DNA of 64,000 nucleotides from Nymphaea colorata (GCF_008831285.2 NC_045139.1:4748704-4812703), one strand, 5' to 3'. Positions 12,060 through 24,840 are shown, counted from the first letter of the stretch. A program made the numbers and translations. The notes: generated from the sequence alone by a model not told the origin.

Positions 12060-13715
12060 GAAAATATATAACAAAATTTAGGAACAAAAATCCCCTAATT
12101 ATAAGAACAAAACCGCAAAAACAAAATAAAAGAACAGAATGTACAAGTTAACAACACAATAAAACATAAAAAAGGGGAGGATAGAGAGTAGACAAACGGA
12201 ACAATAAAGTCACCCAGCAGTAGACGAAGGACGGCGCCGTAACCAAATAGAAAAGTGGAGATCTATCTGCACAAGGCATGCCATAGACTCCGATGATGAG
12301 AAGTGCCCCTGAAGACTTTGTTGTTGCGCTCCTCCCAAATGCGTTACCAAGAAGAAATGAGCCACAACCTCCAAACACGACTTTAGGAAAAGGACAGGTG
12401 GGATGAAGGACAAAAGATGAACAAAAACCGAATGGAGGGTGAGTTTGAGAAGTTACTAACAAAGGAAGACCATGCAGAGATAAAAACACTATAGAAAAAA
12501 TGACAAATGGTAAAAAGGTGAACTCGAGACTCAGCCACAGCGAGATAGAGGAGACATTGGTTAACTAAACTAATACCTAAGCGCTGTAGGTGGTCAAAAG
12601 TATTGATGTGACAAGTAAGGAGAAAACAGACAAAAGTAATGGCACGAGGAGAGGGACTAGAAGACCAAAGAAACCAGGGTGAGAGCGATGCAACAGAAGA
12701 ACCAAAAGAGGTCAGGTAATAGGAAGAAAAAGTGAATTCACAGGAAGACGAAATACGCCAAGATGGGGGGGGCAAGTGGTGGGAGGTCAGTAAGGCGGAT
12801 GAAAAGAGGAATGGCAGAAAGCAGACCACAAAAAAAGTGTGAAGAAGAGGTGTGAGAGATGAAAATATTTCGGTCACTAAGGGAAGACAGGTCATATTTG
12901 GAACAAATGAAAAGGGAGATGAAAGAAAGCACAGTTGCCAAATGTCACCACCAAGAACACAAAAAGAACTCACACGCCCGACTAAGGTTGACAACCCCAG
13001 TACCCTCAAGAAGATGGGGAAGGGCAACCATATCCCAACGTGCAAGATAATCTGAAGGGTGGTCACCATCCCAAATAAAGTTATGAATGATTTTACCAAA
13101 CCTTCTCAGTACAACCATAGGAGGTTGAAAGACTGCCAATGCATGAAGGGGGATAGATGCAAGAAAGTGCTTAGCAAGAGTAATACGTCTTGGTAGGAAA
13201 AACAGATTTCCTTGCCAACAATTCTGACAACTTCTGCTCCACTCCATCTCAAAAGGAGGCGCAGGAGGAGACAACGTAATATGAAAACCCAAGTAATTAA
13301 TGGGCAAGCCAGTATCCTTACGCCCAAAACAAGGTTCCGCAAGAAGCACCGTGGCCGGATCTACGTGAATGAGAGAAAGGTGACACTTCGAAAAATTAAT
13401 AGAAATACCAGAGACAAGTTCAAAAACTCGAAAGATGAGCCAAGTTCGCACAATCTTTTTGGCGAGAAGTAGTGCCAAACAGAAAAAAGTTGTTAGCATA
13501 TTTGAGGTTGGAGAAGGTCTGCAAGTGGGGTAGTGAATGTGTAGTGATGAAGCCAACGACTACAGCGTGACGAAATAAGGTAGAAAAGCACTCGACAACT
13601 AAATTGAAAAGCAACGGTGATAGCGGACAACCTTGACGGAGGCTGTGACTGAGACAAAAGAATTCGCCACACATCCCATTGAAGGAGACCACAAGCTGGG
13701 CCCCAAGAAAAAAAG
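12060..13715 (-). mobile_element. 5'-truncated LINE (L1-type ORF2, reverse transcriptase 3' half)
   Basis: Minus-strand frames, broken by frameshifts, give the reverse transcriptase motif RQGCPLSPLLFNLVVE (13636-13590 area), then a degenerate catalytic region, then ISINFSKC and LPINYLGF, then the thumb-type segment ITLAKHFLASIPLHAL. Near 12640-12500 there is a zinc-knuckle-like HINTFDHLQRLGISLVNQC...HLFTICHF, as in the zf-RVT tail of plant LINEs. The 3' end lies at the left, with an A/T-rich tail. The 5' part is missing beyond about 13715, where the LINE meets a truncated copia LTR in a GA tract. Non-functional. Confidence 0.8.
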
Positions 13716-14069
13716 AAAGAGAGAGAGAGAGAGAGCAAAGGGGCTACACGGTAGAGGGCAGAGGCTGAAGAAAATTCTTTCTTTCTCTTCTTTCTTTTGA
13801 GCGCACTCCACTCAACTACACGATAAGGCTAAATAAAGAGAAACATTAAAAAAAACAAAAGCAAAACTTGATCCTCAAGAATAGCAACTGCTGATCGTGC
13901 TTTCCCATGATCCTCTTCTCTTCCACTTTTCACTCCCACCAATTTCTCCATTCTTCTTTAACTACCCAGGATTTGGAACCGATGGAACTCATGTCCCCAC
14001 AAGCTCCTTCACGCACTCACACTTGCACACGTTCCCACGAGCTCCTTCACGACAGGAGTTAGAGCAACA
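13716..14069 (-). repeat. 3' LTR of copia element 1, truncated
   Basis: Aligns with the outer part of the right LTR and ends CA at 14069. On the minus strand it is preceded by the purine-rich tract TTGGGTGGAGAA. About 200 bp that should lie to its left are missing; LINE sequence begins instead, within a GA run at about 13717-13736. Confidence 0.75.
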
Positions 14070-14074
14070 TTCTC

Positions 14075-17000
14075 CACCCAATCCTGGTGTGGCTCGAGAT
14101 CTCGAACACCTAGCAAGTATCGCATTGTTGCCAACCTTACCGCAGACAACACCTTTGTCAACAGATCCGCTCGTTGCTCATCTGTTCGCACAAAATCCAC
14201 AATAATTTGTCATCTTTCAACACATTCGTGTATGAAATGAAAATTTGTGTAAATGTGTTTGCTGCGTCCATGAAAAACTGGGTTCTTCATTAATGCGATT
14301 GCAGACTTATTATCCACATGTAACTTTACCACCTGCGGCTCTTTTTCAACTAGTTCAGCCAGTAGTCCTCTGAGCCAGAGTGCCTAACATCCTGCCACAG
14401 TTGCTGCCATGAACTCAGCATCGCATGAAGGCAGAGCAATGGTCTTCTTCTTCTGCGAGTTCCATGAGACTAGACTTTCATTTACATAGAATGTCATGCC
14501 TCCAGTGCTTTTTCGGTCATCGACGTCACTCGCGAAGTCACTATCCATGAACCCGACATTCACCTCTTCTCCTCTTCCTCTGGTGTATACAAGATCGAAG
14601 TGAATTGTACCTTTTAAATATCACAAAATTTGTTTAACTGCCTTGTGGTGCATCACCGTCGGTCTCTCCATAAATCTGCTGGCTACACTGATGGCATATG
14701 AAAGATCTGGTCTTGTGTGGAGAAGATACCTTAGACATCCGACAACTCATCGATACTCTATTGCATCCACCGGCTGTCCTTCGGGATCTTTGTTCAGTTG
14801 TGACCTTGGTTCCATAGGGATTTTAGTGGGATTGCAATCGAGCATGCCAAATTGAGTCAATACCTCTTTGGCATAGGCTGCCTGCTTGATCTGGATACCG
14901 TCTTCACCTTGTGCCACCTCAATTCCAAGGTAATAGTTGAGTAGGCCAAGATCACTCATCTCGAACTCAACCATCATCTGTTGCTTGAATGCCACGATTG
15001 CCTTTGCTTTGATCCAGCCGCGTGTTCCAAGCGCGTGGTGCTTATCGAGAAACCGTACAATGCCTTGCTTAGTTTGAGTACCATATGTTCCTTGTTCTTC
15101 ACCGTGAAAGCCTATGGCTGGGCTATATACACATCCTCCTCAAGTTCGCCATTGAGGAATGCTGATTTGACATCGAGGTGATAGACTTGCCATCCACAAT
15201 TGGCTGCAACAGCAAGGATGACTTGTACGGTGTCGAGCCTGGCGACCGGCGAAAACACCTCCTCGAGGTCAATTCCTTGCTGCTGGACATAGCCTTTTGC
15301 GACTAGTCTAGCCTTGTGCTTGATCACCTCTCCTCTGAGTTTTTTTTTTTCAATTTGAATACCCATTTGAGTTCGATTGCTTTGGTTCCAGCCGGTAAGG
15401 TTGTCAGAGTCTAGGTCGAGTTTTTCTCAATTGACTCAATCTCCTTGGCCATAGTTTCCTCTCATGCTGGCTGGCCGGCCGCCTCTTGGTAATACGACGA
15501 CTTCTCTGTTGCCACGAGCATGACCTTTTCTTCGACATCTTCATTGTCGAGCTTGACACGCTGAGCGTCTCGCATGATATCATCGATATGTCTATACTGA
15601 ACGGGTCCGTCATTACTGTCCTCCATTTTTGATGCCACGGCAATTTCATCCACTAGCAATCTTCTAGCCGGCGTCACCATCGGCATTGCTTCGCCACCCA
15701 TCAGTGTCGATGAAGAAGCCGGGTACCCTAGCTTCATGACACCGACCTTCCTATTTGTCTGTCTGCAACTGAGTTGCCCACTGCCGACTCAGGGTTAGAC
15801 TCCTCTTCAACAATGAAATTTGATGGTTCATTGCCTCCTGCATCCATGTTTCAATTCCACTTTAGTTTTTCTTCAAATTTAGCATCACGACTTACATGAA
15901 TTATTTCGCGTCGGGGATCGAATAGTCAGTGTGCCTTGCAGCCGTCCTTGACACCGAGATACACTATTGGCTGGCTGCGATCATCAAGCTTCTTTAGGTG
16001 TGGTGTCATCACCATGACATGTGCCGTGCAACCGAACAACAGAAGATGTGCAAGATCCAGCTTCCTGCCACTCTAAGCTTCATACAAGGTGCCTCGCCCA
16101 TGGCTTTCGTAGGGAAGCAGTTCAACAGGTAGCCCGCGTACCGTGCCGCCTCCCCCCAAAATCTTCCCAGCATGCTCATGCTCTTGAGAAGGGACCTAGC
16201 CATCACCATCACCGTCCTATTCATCCGCTCTACCACACCATTTTGCTGTGGTAAGTATGGCGCGGTGAGGTGCTGCATAATGCCCACCTATTCACACACA
16301 TTGGCGAACTTGAGAAAGAGGAACTCGCCCCCCCGATCGGTCCAGACCGTCTTGACGCGATGTCCGCATGAGTTCTCGGCCAGCGCCTTGACTCTCGTGA
16401 ACGCCGAACATGCTCGGTCTTTTGTTCTAATCACACACAACCACATCCAATGAGAGAAGTCATCAACTATTAATAAGAAATAACTATTACCGGCAGGGTT
16501 GGGTGGTGTGATTCGTCCGCAAAGATCAGTGTGCAAGAGTTCGAGTGGCTCCTTCGCTCGATAGTTGGCTGCCGACGGGAATGGATGTCTCGTCTGCTTC
16601 GCCACCAAGCACTCTTGGCATAACTGAGCGGGATGAGTGATTGGTGGTACCCTGGTTGCCATCTTCGTGTTTACAAGCATCTTCATTGTTTGAAAGTTCA
16701 CATGGCCTTAACGAGCGTGCGACAACCATGCCGGATCATCGAGGTTTGCCAAGAGGCACACTGGCCTAACAATCTGCAGCTTGATGCGGTAAAGACGATT
16801 TGGTGTGCGGCTCACCTTCATGATCAACTGCCATGGATTTTTGACGAACACCTCCAGTTCATCTTTATCCATAAACACCTTGTCGCTTGCCTCAGTGAGT
16901 TGCCCAAGACTCACGATGTTGATGCGAAGGCTTGAGATATAATATGCTTCATGGAGCAATCATTGATCATCATTTTTGCATCTAAAAAGAATTGAACCCT

Positions 17001-17355
17001 TACCAATGATCTGCACTGATGAGCCGTCGTTGAACCTCACCTTGCTGGTGATTGCCTCGTCCAACTCACGAAACTTGACATTGTCTTCGGTCATGTGGTT
17101 GCTGGCGCCATTATCCAGATAAAAGATGTCAATAATTTCGTTACCGTGCTCGGTCCCGTGCAGTTCGGGCCACACCTGCTTTTCATTCAGTAGGACGACA
17201 TCCTGCCGTTCCTGCCATTCTTGTCGCTCAAGTGCTGCGGACACCACTTCTTCCAACTCTACAAGCAGCAGAGCTCGCTCGGTGTCATCAGCTTGTGTGA
17301 GTTGCGCCTCCTCCTTCTTCTTGGAAGCCTTGCATCGATTCGCGTAATGCCTCAA
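14075..17355 (-). pseudogene. copia 1 pol remnant (protease, integrase, reverse transcriptase, RNase H)
   Basis: Protease-like YLDNGASNHM (usual D-S-G has N) near 17120. Integrase: HTDLCG near 16596, WTDRGGEF near 16335, stop at 16288-16290, then NGVVERMNRT near 16245, i.e. the D, D and E sites are recognisable. Reverse transcriptase: KARLVAKGY and [11 protein letters not shown] (15310-15130). After ALYG near 15055 about 60 codons are missing, including the YVDD catalytic segment; the frame resumes with FKQQMMVEFEMSDLGLLNYY. RNase H follows at 14750-14100 with a further stop. The deletion makes this copy catalytically dead. Confidence 0.85.
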
Positions 17356-18218
17356 TTCATTACAATTGAAGTAACAGATGTGACTCTTGTCATGACCACC
17401 ACTCCCAGAGCTACCTGCTCTGTCCTTGAGTGGGAAGTCACTACGTCCACCTCTCCCGCGCCCTTTGCCGTGTCCGCGTCCACCCCGGCTCCGATCCCCT
17501 CCATTCCCTGGAGCCCTCTCCTTTTCTGGTCAATGAGGGGTTGGCGCTGCTTCTCTTCTGCCGTGCCTCCCACTCGGCCTGAGTGAGAAGTAGTTGAGCA
17601 TCATCGTTGCCATTGGTACCAAATGCTCGGGGACGCGAGCGTTCTTCGTAGGTCTTGAGTCGTCCCACGGCCTCTTCAAACAACATAGTGTCGAGGTCGC
17701 AAAACTGCTCTATGCCGACGATTGCGCTAAGAAATCGGTTTGGGACGGTGCCAAACAACTTCTTCACCAGGGCGGCGTCACTCAAGGTTCCCCGCAAGTT
17801 GGCATACTTGACGGACATCCTGATGAGCCTGCCTGCATGGTGATCCAACGTCTCTCCTTCTTGCATTCGCATGGCGTCAAAGTCGCTCTTTAACGTCTGC
17901 AGGAGCGCATTCCTCACGCGATAGGCCTCGATGAATCTTGTCTTGAGGCAGTCCCAGACCTCCTTTGCCGTCGCCTTCTTCGCCACCTATTAGGAGATCC
18001 TCTGGGAGGGCTTAGAGAAGATACGACCTCGCCTTTTTGTCCTTCCTCATGTCGACTACCACACCGGCCGCTGGCTCGACTGCCTCCCAGATGCCTTGAT
18101 CTTCCATCATAGCCTGGACCTTAATTACCCAAGTGGTGTAGTTGGTTGGTGTGAGTAGTGGATATTAGAACGTCCCATCGGCAACCTCCCGTGCTGGCTC
18201 ATTTGTGATGATTGACAT
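17350..18218 (-). pseudogene. copia 1 gag remnant
   Basis: Begins at ATG 18218 (MSIITNEPAREV). In-frame stops at about 18168 and near 18020 interrupt it. The best open part, 17986-17441, has typical gag core residues (AKEVWDCLKTRF, LKTYEERSR). After a frameshift near 17450 it continues to a zinc-knuckle-like CYFNCNELRHYANRC; spacing CX3CX4HX4C has one residue more than the usual CX2C. Not functional. Confidence 0.75.
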
Positions 18219-18270
18219 CAGCTTGAATTGAGAGAGCTTTGACATACAACCTGGAAGCTCTCATAAGAAA

Positions 18271-18814
18271 TGTTGGCGGACTCCCTTGAATCAAGCTCAA
18301 TGGCCTCCCTTTTGGTAATTCGTAATGGCAAAATGAGGAGGGGAGAACGTAGGCGTCAACACACCAAGGAGAGGGAATGCAGAGGTGCAGTGAGAGGAAG
18401 CTGTACGACAAGGGCAGAGAGTACATGGCAGGGGAGAGAGAGAGTAAGGACAGCAGGAGAGAGAGCAAGGGGGGAGAGAGAGTAAGGATGGCAGGAGAGA
18501 GAGAGAGCAAAGGGGCTACAGGCAGAGGGCACAGGTTAAAGAAAATTCTTACTTTTTTCTTTCCTTTGAGCTCACTCCACAGATAAGGCTAAATAAAAAG
18601 AAACATTAAGAAAAACAAAAGCTGAGAATAGCAACTGCTGATGTGCTTTCCCACTATCCCTTCTTCCACTTTTCACTCCCACCAATTTTTCAATTCCACT
18701 TTTAACTACCCATGATTTGAAACCCATGGAAATCACGTTCCCACTAGCTCCTTCACTCACTCATACTTACACACGTTCCCACAAGCTCCTCCACGACATG
18801 AGTTAAAGCAACCA
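18271..18814 (-). repeat. 5' LTR of copia element 1
   Basis: Starts TGTTGG and ends CA on the plus strand (about 544 bp). The inner neighbour at 18255-18270 resembles a mutated primer-binding site (minus strand TTATGAGAGCTT). Its right 320 bp align with 13716-14069, including GCTGATGTGCTTTCCCA and CTTTTCACTCCCACCAATTT. Confidence 0.75.
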
Positions 18815-19072
18815 GACATGATCAACGAGGCCAAACAGCAATTGCAGTTAGCCGGTCCACTGGTAGTTCTTCCACTTTTCACTCCCACCAATTTTTCAAT
18901 TCCACTTTTAACTACCCATGATTTGAAACCCATGGAAATCACGTTCCCACTAGCTCCTTCACTCACTCATACTTACACACGTTCCCACAAGCTCCTCCAC
19001 GACATGAGTTAAAGCAACCAGACATGATCAACGAGGCCAAACAGCAATTGCAGTTAGCCGGTCCACTGGTAG
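18661..19072 (+). repeat. 206-bp tandem duplication across the LTR/MATE exon junction
   Basis: 18661-18866 and 18867-19072 are near-identical direct repeats. Each holds 154 bp of LTR end and 52 bp of MATE exon 1, beginning GACATGATCAACGAGGCC at 18815 and 19021. The first copy is cut off inside the exon; only the second is continuous with the rest of the gene. Confidence 0.92.
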
Positions 19073-20310
19073 TGGCGAACCTTCTTCAGAAATGCATACA
19101 GTTGACATCCGTAATGTTCGTCGGCCATCTCGGAGCTCTTCCGCTTTCCGGCGTTTCCATAGCGACTTCGGTTGTCCATGTCACCGGCTTCAGCTTGTTG
19201 GTAGATGCGAGAAACGTTGGCATACCTCTCATACGCATTAACATATTCCCAAATTTGAGATAGATGACATGAAAGAGGCAGCCACTTAGTTTGAAACCAG
19301 ATCTGATCTGGTTCTGTGATAGATTAAAGCCAATATTCAGGAGATCCCTTTATCAATTTAGACATGGTTTTATGATTCGCATTAGAGTGATGTTTTTCTT
19401 TGATTAGAAGAAGTTCAAAGGGGATTTAACACGATACTTCTGAAAAACGGTCGCCAATTTCAGTCGCCGCCCTCTTCAACTCATGTCGTCCAGCTTACTA
19501 TCACTGCAAGATCTCTATGCATCTTCCTCCCTGCATTGATTTCTGATAAACTTTTTCTCTTGGACTTGACAGTTCGGAATGAGCAGTGCACTGGACACAC
19601 TGTGCGGACAGTCCCATGGAGCAAAGCAATATCACATGCTTGGTGCACACCTGCAGACAGCCATTCTGGTCCTCTCCATCGTCAGCATCCCCTTCTCCAT
19701 TCTCTTGGCCTTCACACAGCAGATTCTCATGGCGGCCGGCCAAGACGCGGAGATCTCAAGAGAAGCGGGGATTTACTGTAAGTGGCTGATCCCAAGTCTC
19801 TTCTCCTACGCCCTCTTGCAGTGCGAAACCAGGTTTCTGCAGGCCCAAAACATCGTCTTGCCCACGATGATAAGCACCGGATTCTGCACGCTGCTGCATC
19901 TTTTCACCTGTTGGACTCTGGTTTTCCGATCTGAGATTGGCTTCAGAGGTACTGATTTGTCTCTCTTTCAAGACCAAAACATCATTTGTGAGTCTCAACA
20001 GTTTGGATTTGGATAATCCTGCATATTTTTCTGGCTCTACCACTGTTTATATGCGGAAAATTTGCCACTCTAAGCTGACTTACTGTATATATATGAAACA
20101 GAAATTCAATTGATGAGGTTGCTTGCAGGTGCTGCTCTCTCGATTTCGATCTCTTACTGGATAAATGCACTGTTCTTGGCAGCGTATATCAAATTTTCTC
20201 CGGCATGCACAAAGACGGACTGGTTTCTCAAAGCCTGCCCCAAGAAGCACTGTGAACTTTCTTAGATTGGCAACACCTTCAGCTGCCATGATCTGGTAAT
20301 GTTCATTCAA

Positions 20311-20435
<125 letters not shown>

Positions 20436-21090
20436 AGCTGTTTGACCATTCTATATTAGACTTGATAATTATTCAGAGGATCGATTCCATGAAACTGTGG
20501 AGATTTAGTTGAAAATATAGGTGAGAGAGAAAAAAAAAAACAAATGAGCTTCTTTAAAAATGACATCTTGCCTCATTGAAGGGTATTTTGAGTATTCTTA
20601 GAACACAACTTTGCTTACATATTTTAGGACTTAATTTTTACCATCTTTCAAATATATACATATATATATGTGTGTGTGCTTGAAAAATTAAAATCTGCCA
20701 GCAATATGAAACAATTTTGCTTGCGATGTTAATATGTCGTTTGATTTGTTCTATAATCACATGCACCCATTCAACGGATTCAAAACCAATTGGGTAATTG
20801 AATATATTAAGTATCCAATTCATTTATATCTTTGCTTCCAGCTTGGGTCTCAATGAATGTCATAATTAAGTGTGCATTTTTGCTAAAAAAAAAGTACCTG
20901 TTGAAGTTATCTGGTTGTTAATTTCTTAAAATGACTAACAAGGTCTAACCTTTTAACCTTTGCTTAGTTTGGGATTCAGCATAGTTGAAGGAATGCCAAC
21001 AACAGTACCCTCTTATAATAAGCTGAATGTGTATTCCTTGTTTGAGGCCGAAAAAAGTTTCTCGAATATGATGTGATATATTTACAAGAA

Positions 21091-21208
21091 AATAGAAATC
21101 TGAATGTTGCTGTATGGCTAAATCTTTAAATAAATGCAATAAACTATAAAATAGAAATCTGAATGTTGCTGGATGGCTAAATCTTTAAATAAATGCAATA
21201 AACTATCG
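21091..21208 (+). repeat. 59-bp tandem duplication in intron 3 of copy A
   Basis: AATAGAAATCTGAATGTTGC and the following bases occur twice at a 59-bp offset. Copies B and D have one unit only, so the duplication arose after the blocks separated. Confidence 0.88.
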
Positions 21209-21691
21209 CTAAAAACATCATAATCCCCTGTTATACCATAAACATCGGCTTGTGCTTCCAACATTGGATAGTACTTTTAGCGATGGTTTTAAAATTTTTT
21301 ATCATATGACAACAACCAGAATATATATATATATATATTGGTAAAATACGAGATCCTTTAAATATGATTTTAAAATTTCTTCTTTTTTTTTTTAAAAAAA
21401 ATCTAACCATACCAATATGACTTAAGGATAGGTTGATGGAAAATATATATCAAGTTTATCATTTTTTGGGTTTTAATAGTGTTTTTATAATAAAAAAGAA
21501 TTGAATGGCTCTCATAGCATCAACATTTTGACATTATAGAAAACTCAACATTTTTTATAGAAACAACTTGAACTGAAAGCATATGTTATATGAAAATAGT
21601 TTTCATAAACATAGTATATTTTATTTAAAGTAACTTTTAATAAAAAATAAAGACTCATGTTTTTATCCCTGACATAAGTGTCTGGCTTTTA

Positions 21692-21694
<3 letters not shown>

Positions 21695-21752
<58 letters not shown>
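21695..21752. repeat. (TA)n microsatellite, intron 3 of copy A
   Basis: TA run; the corresponding place in copy B (37401-37495) is (CT)n(TA)n, and in copy D similar TA runs lie nearby. Confidence 0.95.
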
Positions 21753-21755
<3 letters not shown>

Positions 21756-22735
21756 CCAGCTGCCTCCTTATGGTTATTTTTTATTTTGTGCAGCTAAAAA
21801 CCAATGCAAAAGATATATTTGTGATGACTAGTTACTTAGTTACTGCTTCTAGCCATAGAATATACCTTTGTGATGGTTTTTCATGATACAAAATAAAAAA
21901 TAACCATCCGTTCAAAAAGATAGCAGTCTGATTTCAATATTTCCTACCGGAGCACATTGTTTGAGTCTGTTCATCTAGTTTCTTCCGTTTGCTTTTCGTC
22001 TTCATTTTCTCAGCTTAGAGTGGTGGGCCTTCGAGATCATGATCCTCATGTCTGGACTGCTTCCTAATGCGGAGCTGGAAGTATCGGTGCTATCCATCAT
22101 GTAAACTCATCGACCCTACTTTCATTATGAATGCGGGTGAAGTTCACATGATGATGAAGCAGGAAACAAAATCCAATCTGCCAAACATTACTAATGTTTA
22201 ATGCTCTCTATATGTAGCCTGAACACAAGCTCAGCTGTCTACACCATCCCTGTGGGCCTTGGTCAAGCTATAAGGTACAAACCAATGTTCAAGGCCATTA
22301 AACTCTCTGTTATAATTTCTTCCTCATTCTCCAATTATGTATGAATGTTTTCTTAGTCTCTTTTCAGCACAAGGGTATCAAATGAACTAGGTGCGGGAAA
22401 ACAGCAAGCCGCGCGCCTAGCCGTGTATGCCATGTTGCTTATAGTGGTGATAGAAGCTGCATTTGTTGCAATAACCATAGTTCTGGTTAGATCAGTCTGG
22501 GGATACGCTTACAGCAACGACACAGAAGTCGTTAAATACATATCAGTTATGACGCCGCTGCTTGCAACTTCAACTTTCATGGATGCAATCCAATCGGTGC
22601 TCTCAGGTGGAAGAATTGAATACCATTTGGTTCTTACAGTAGCATTAATATTATATTGATTAGGAGATATGAGACTATGAATACTGCTTCTAAGCTGTTT
22701 GTTTCCAACTTTGATTAGAAGAACTTATAAGTTAT

Positions 22736-22988
22736 TATGTCCTCAAGGGGCATAGTGCAACCTGGCAGCAAAGCAGTTCACATCCAAGGGGTATGAGGTT
22801 CGAATCGTGTGACTGCTGTCACGTTCTGGTGTGTTATTGTTAAGGACAACAAATGTAAGCAAGTGCAACACTCGAGTTGAAGAGTATATCATAAGTCCAC
22901 CTAGAGCTAGAACCTTGGAGGCATAAGGTTATGACCTTAGGGGTTTTATGCTAAAGATGTTTTCTCCTAAATAAACATTAAAAAAAAC
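22736..22988 (+). mobile_element. tRNA-derived SINE in intron 6 of copy A
   Basis: The left part looks like a tRNA: GGGGCATAGTGCAACCTGG (A-box-like) and GAGGTTCGAATC (B box) 33 bp further. It ends in an A-run and is bracketed by the 10-bp duplication TATAAGTTAT (22726-22735 and 22989-22998). Copy B keeps only a piece (38487-38567, including GCTGCCACTTTCTGGTGTG), so the insertion predates the block duplication. Confidence 0.82.
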
Positions 22989-23405
22989 TATAAGTTATCT
23001 TGACCAGCTGTTTTTTAATATTTACAAAAAAGTTCTTATTAACATAATATCTAGCGAGTCACTTGACTAAATTTATTTGATGCCACATATTTTGTTAGTT
23101 AACATACTTCATTATCTCTCTGACAGGGTATCTAAAACATCAAAACTTGACTGTGGGGATTACACAAGCGTAATCCCAGATTGATCAGTGGGTAAGCCAA
23201 AAAAAAAAAAAAGTTACCCAAGTGTTGATTTTATGTGACCAGGAAAAATGCAAATACACATACACACACAAGTAGAAAAATGAATATTTCTCATCAAATC
23301 ACTCTTAAGATCATATTTACATGGTTAGATTATAAAAAAAAAATCTTAATAATTAATTTTAGTGAAGTCTGGCATTTATTCCCTGTCCAAGTGGTCTGGT
23401 ATTTA

Positions 23406-23407
<2 letters not shown>

Positions 23408-23454
<47 letters not shown>
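23408..23454. repeat. (TA)n microsatellite, intron 6 of copy A
   Basis: TA run; copy B has a much shorter run at the same site (about 39015-39029). Confidence 0.95.
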
Positions 23455-23458
<4 letters not shown>

Positions 23459-24840
23459 GGAGTGCTAGCAAATACTTTTTTAAGAGAGAACACACCGACA
23501 CTTCAGCAAATTAATTACATTCCACTGTATTAATCAACCAATTAGCTTTGCATTAGCATTTTAATTATGTTGCAGCCATGAATAAAAAGAGCTTGGATTC
23601 CAAGGCTAGAGGTGCTATGTTCGTCTTAGTGAAAGGAAGTTTCATCTAATAATAGCTGAAACCAGTAGAAGAGATGTCATTCAAGTTCTTTATGCTTGAT
23701 ATGAACACTTAGGTGACATACCCAAAACAGTTATTCCATCATACGCAAAAAAATATATCTCGTTATTAAAATAAAAATAATATTAACAAACATCGAGCCT
23801 GTACATTAGCAGGCAGAGTAGCCGGCCCGGTGCAGGATTATTCTTTTATATTCATCTCTAGAAGAAAAAAAAATCAGAAGTCTTTTTTTTTTCCATTTTG
23901 GACCTTTAGGTATTGCTAGAGGCTGTGGCTGGCAAAAGTTTGGTGCATTGGTTAATGTTGGAGCTTATTACATAGTGGGAGTGCCATCAGCTGCTTTTTT
24001 AGCATTTTTTTTTCATCTAAGTGGAAAGGTTAGTCCCACATATCTTTCTCTCTTCAACTCTGTTACATTATGCAGAAAATATCATTTATATTTACATTAA
24101 TATTAATTATTATTCATGTATCTTTTTTGATTTATTTATTAATCACAGGGGCTTTGGATGGGAATAATGTTTGGGACTTTCACACAACTTGTCTTCTTTC
24201 TCTGCTTCACACTTTCTGCTGACTGGGAAAAAGAAGTAGCTTGTCCACTGAACCCACTTCTTAATATATTATTCACTCTCCCATCCTGACAATCTCATCA
24301 TTTATATTTTATAAGATTCAAATGTGCATCTCATAACTTGTGTCTTTCTTAATCCTTTGCTTTCCATTACTTAGAGAGTGATCCATCCAAGAAACATGTT
24401 CAGAAAAGTTACAAAAATCTGCATAATTTTTTAATCAAATAATAAATCACTGATCAAGTTTTTATGGTCAAGAAATATTAGATGCGAAATTTGAAAGACC
24501 CACCTTCGAATGAATGTCAGATGCTTAACCGGCCCAGCTCGAACTCGACTCGGCTCGTGTTCAGGCCTAAACAACATTGTGCGCTCTAGCATATTACGAG
24601 CATGCATGCTATAGGACAATATCAACCTGATCACGCTCCTTTGGCATGCAAAAGCATGGCAAGAAGGATTGGTCGTGTCTACAAACTGAATTTCATTTTT
24701 GGAGAGAGAAATTATTTAGATTACCATACATTTTGGGTCTGATGATCACATTGCTGTTTCAGGCGAAGAAGATAGAAGACAAAGTTCAGGTTCTCAGCTT
24801 GCCAATGGAGTGTGAAGATCCTGTGATGAATGCCAAATGA

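Larger units (their letters stand above)
13716..18814 (-). mobile_element. Degenerate Ty1/copia retrotransposon 1, inserted at MATE copy A exon 1
   Basis: Reads right to left: 5' LTR (18814-18271), gag, protease, integrase, reverse transcriptase, RNase H, then a truncated 3' LTR (14069 to about 13716). The order integrase before reverse transcriptase defines copia. Frameshifts and stops occur throughout. The right LTR ends 2 bp before the MATE codon ATG (at 18817 in the first duplicate, 19024 in the second), so the element sits in exon 1 of MATE copy A, antisense to it. Short GA microsatellites inside both LTRs probably promoted the rearrangement at the left. Confidence 0.88.

Noticed and set aside
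12738-13556. Several long minus-strand frames that could look like a membrane protein
   Set aside because: They are frameshifted pieces of one LINE reverse transcriptase.
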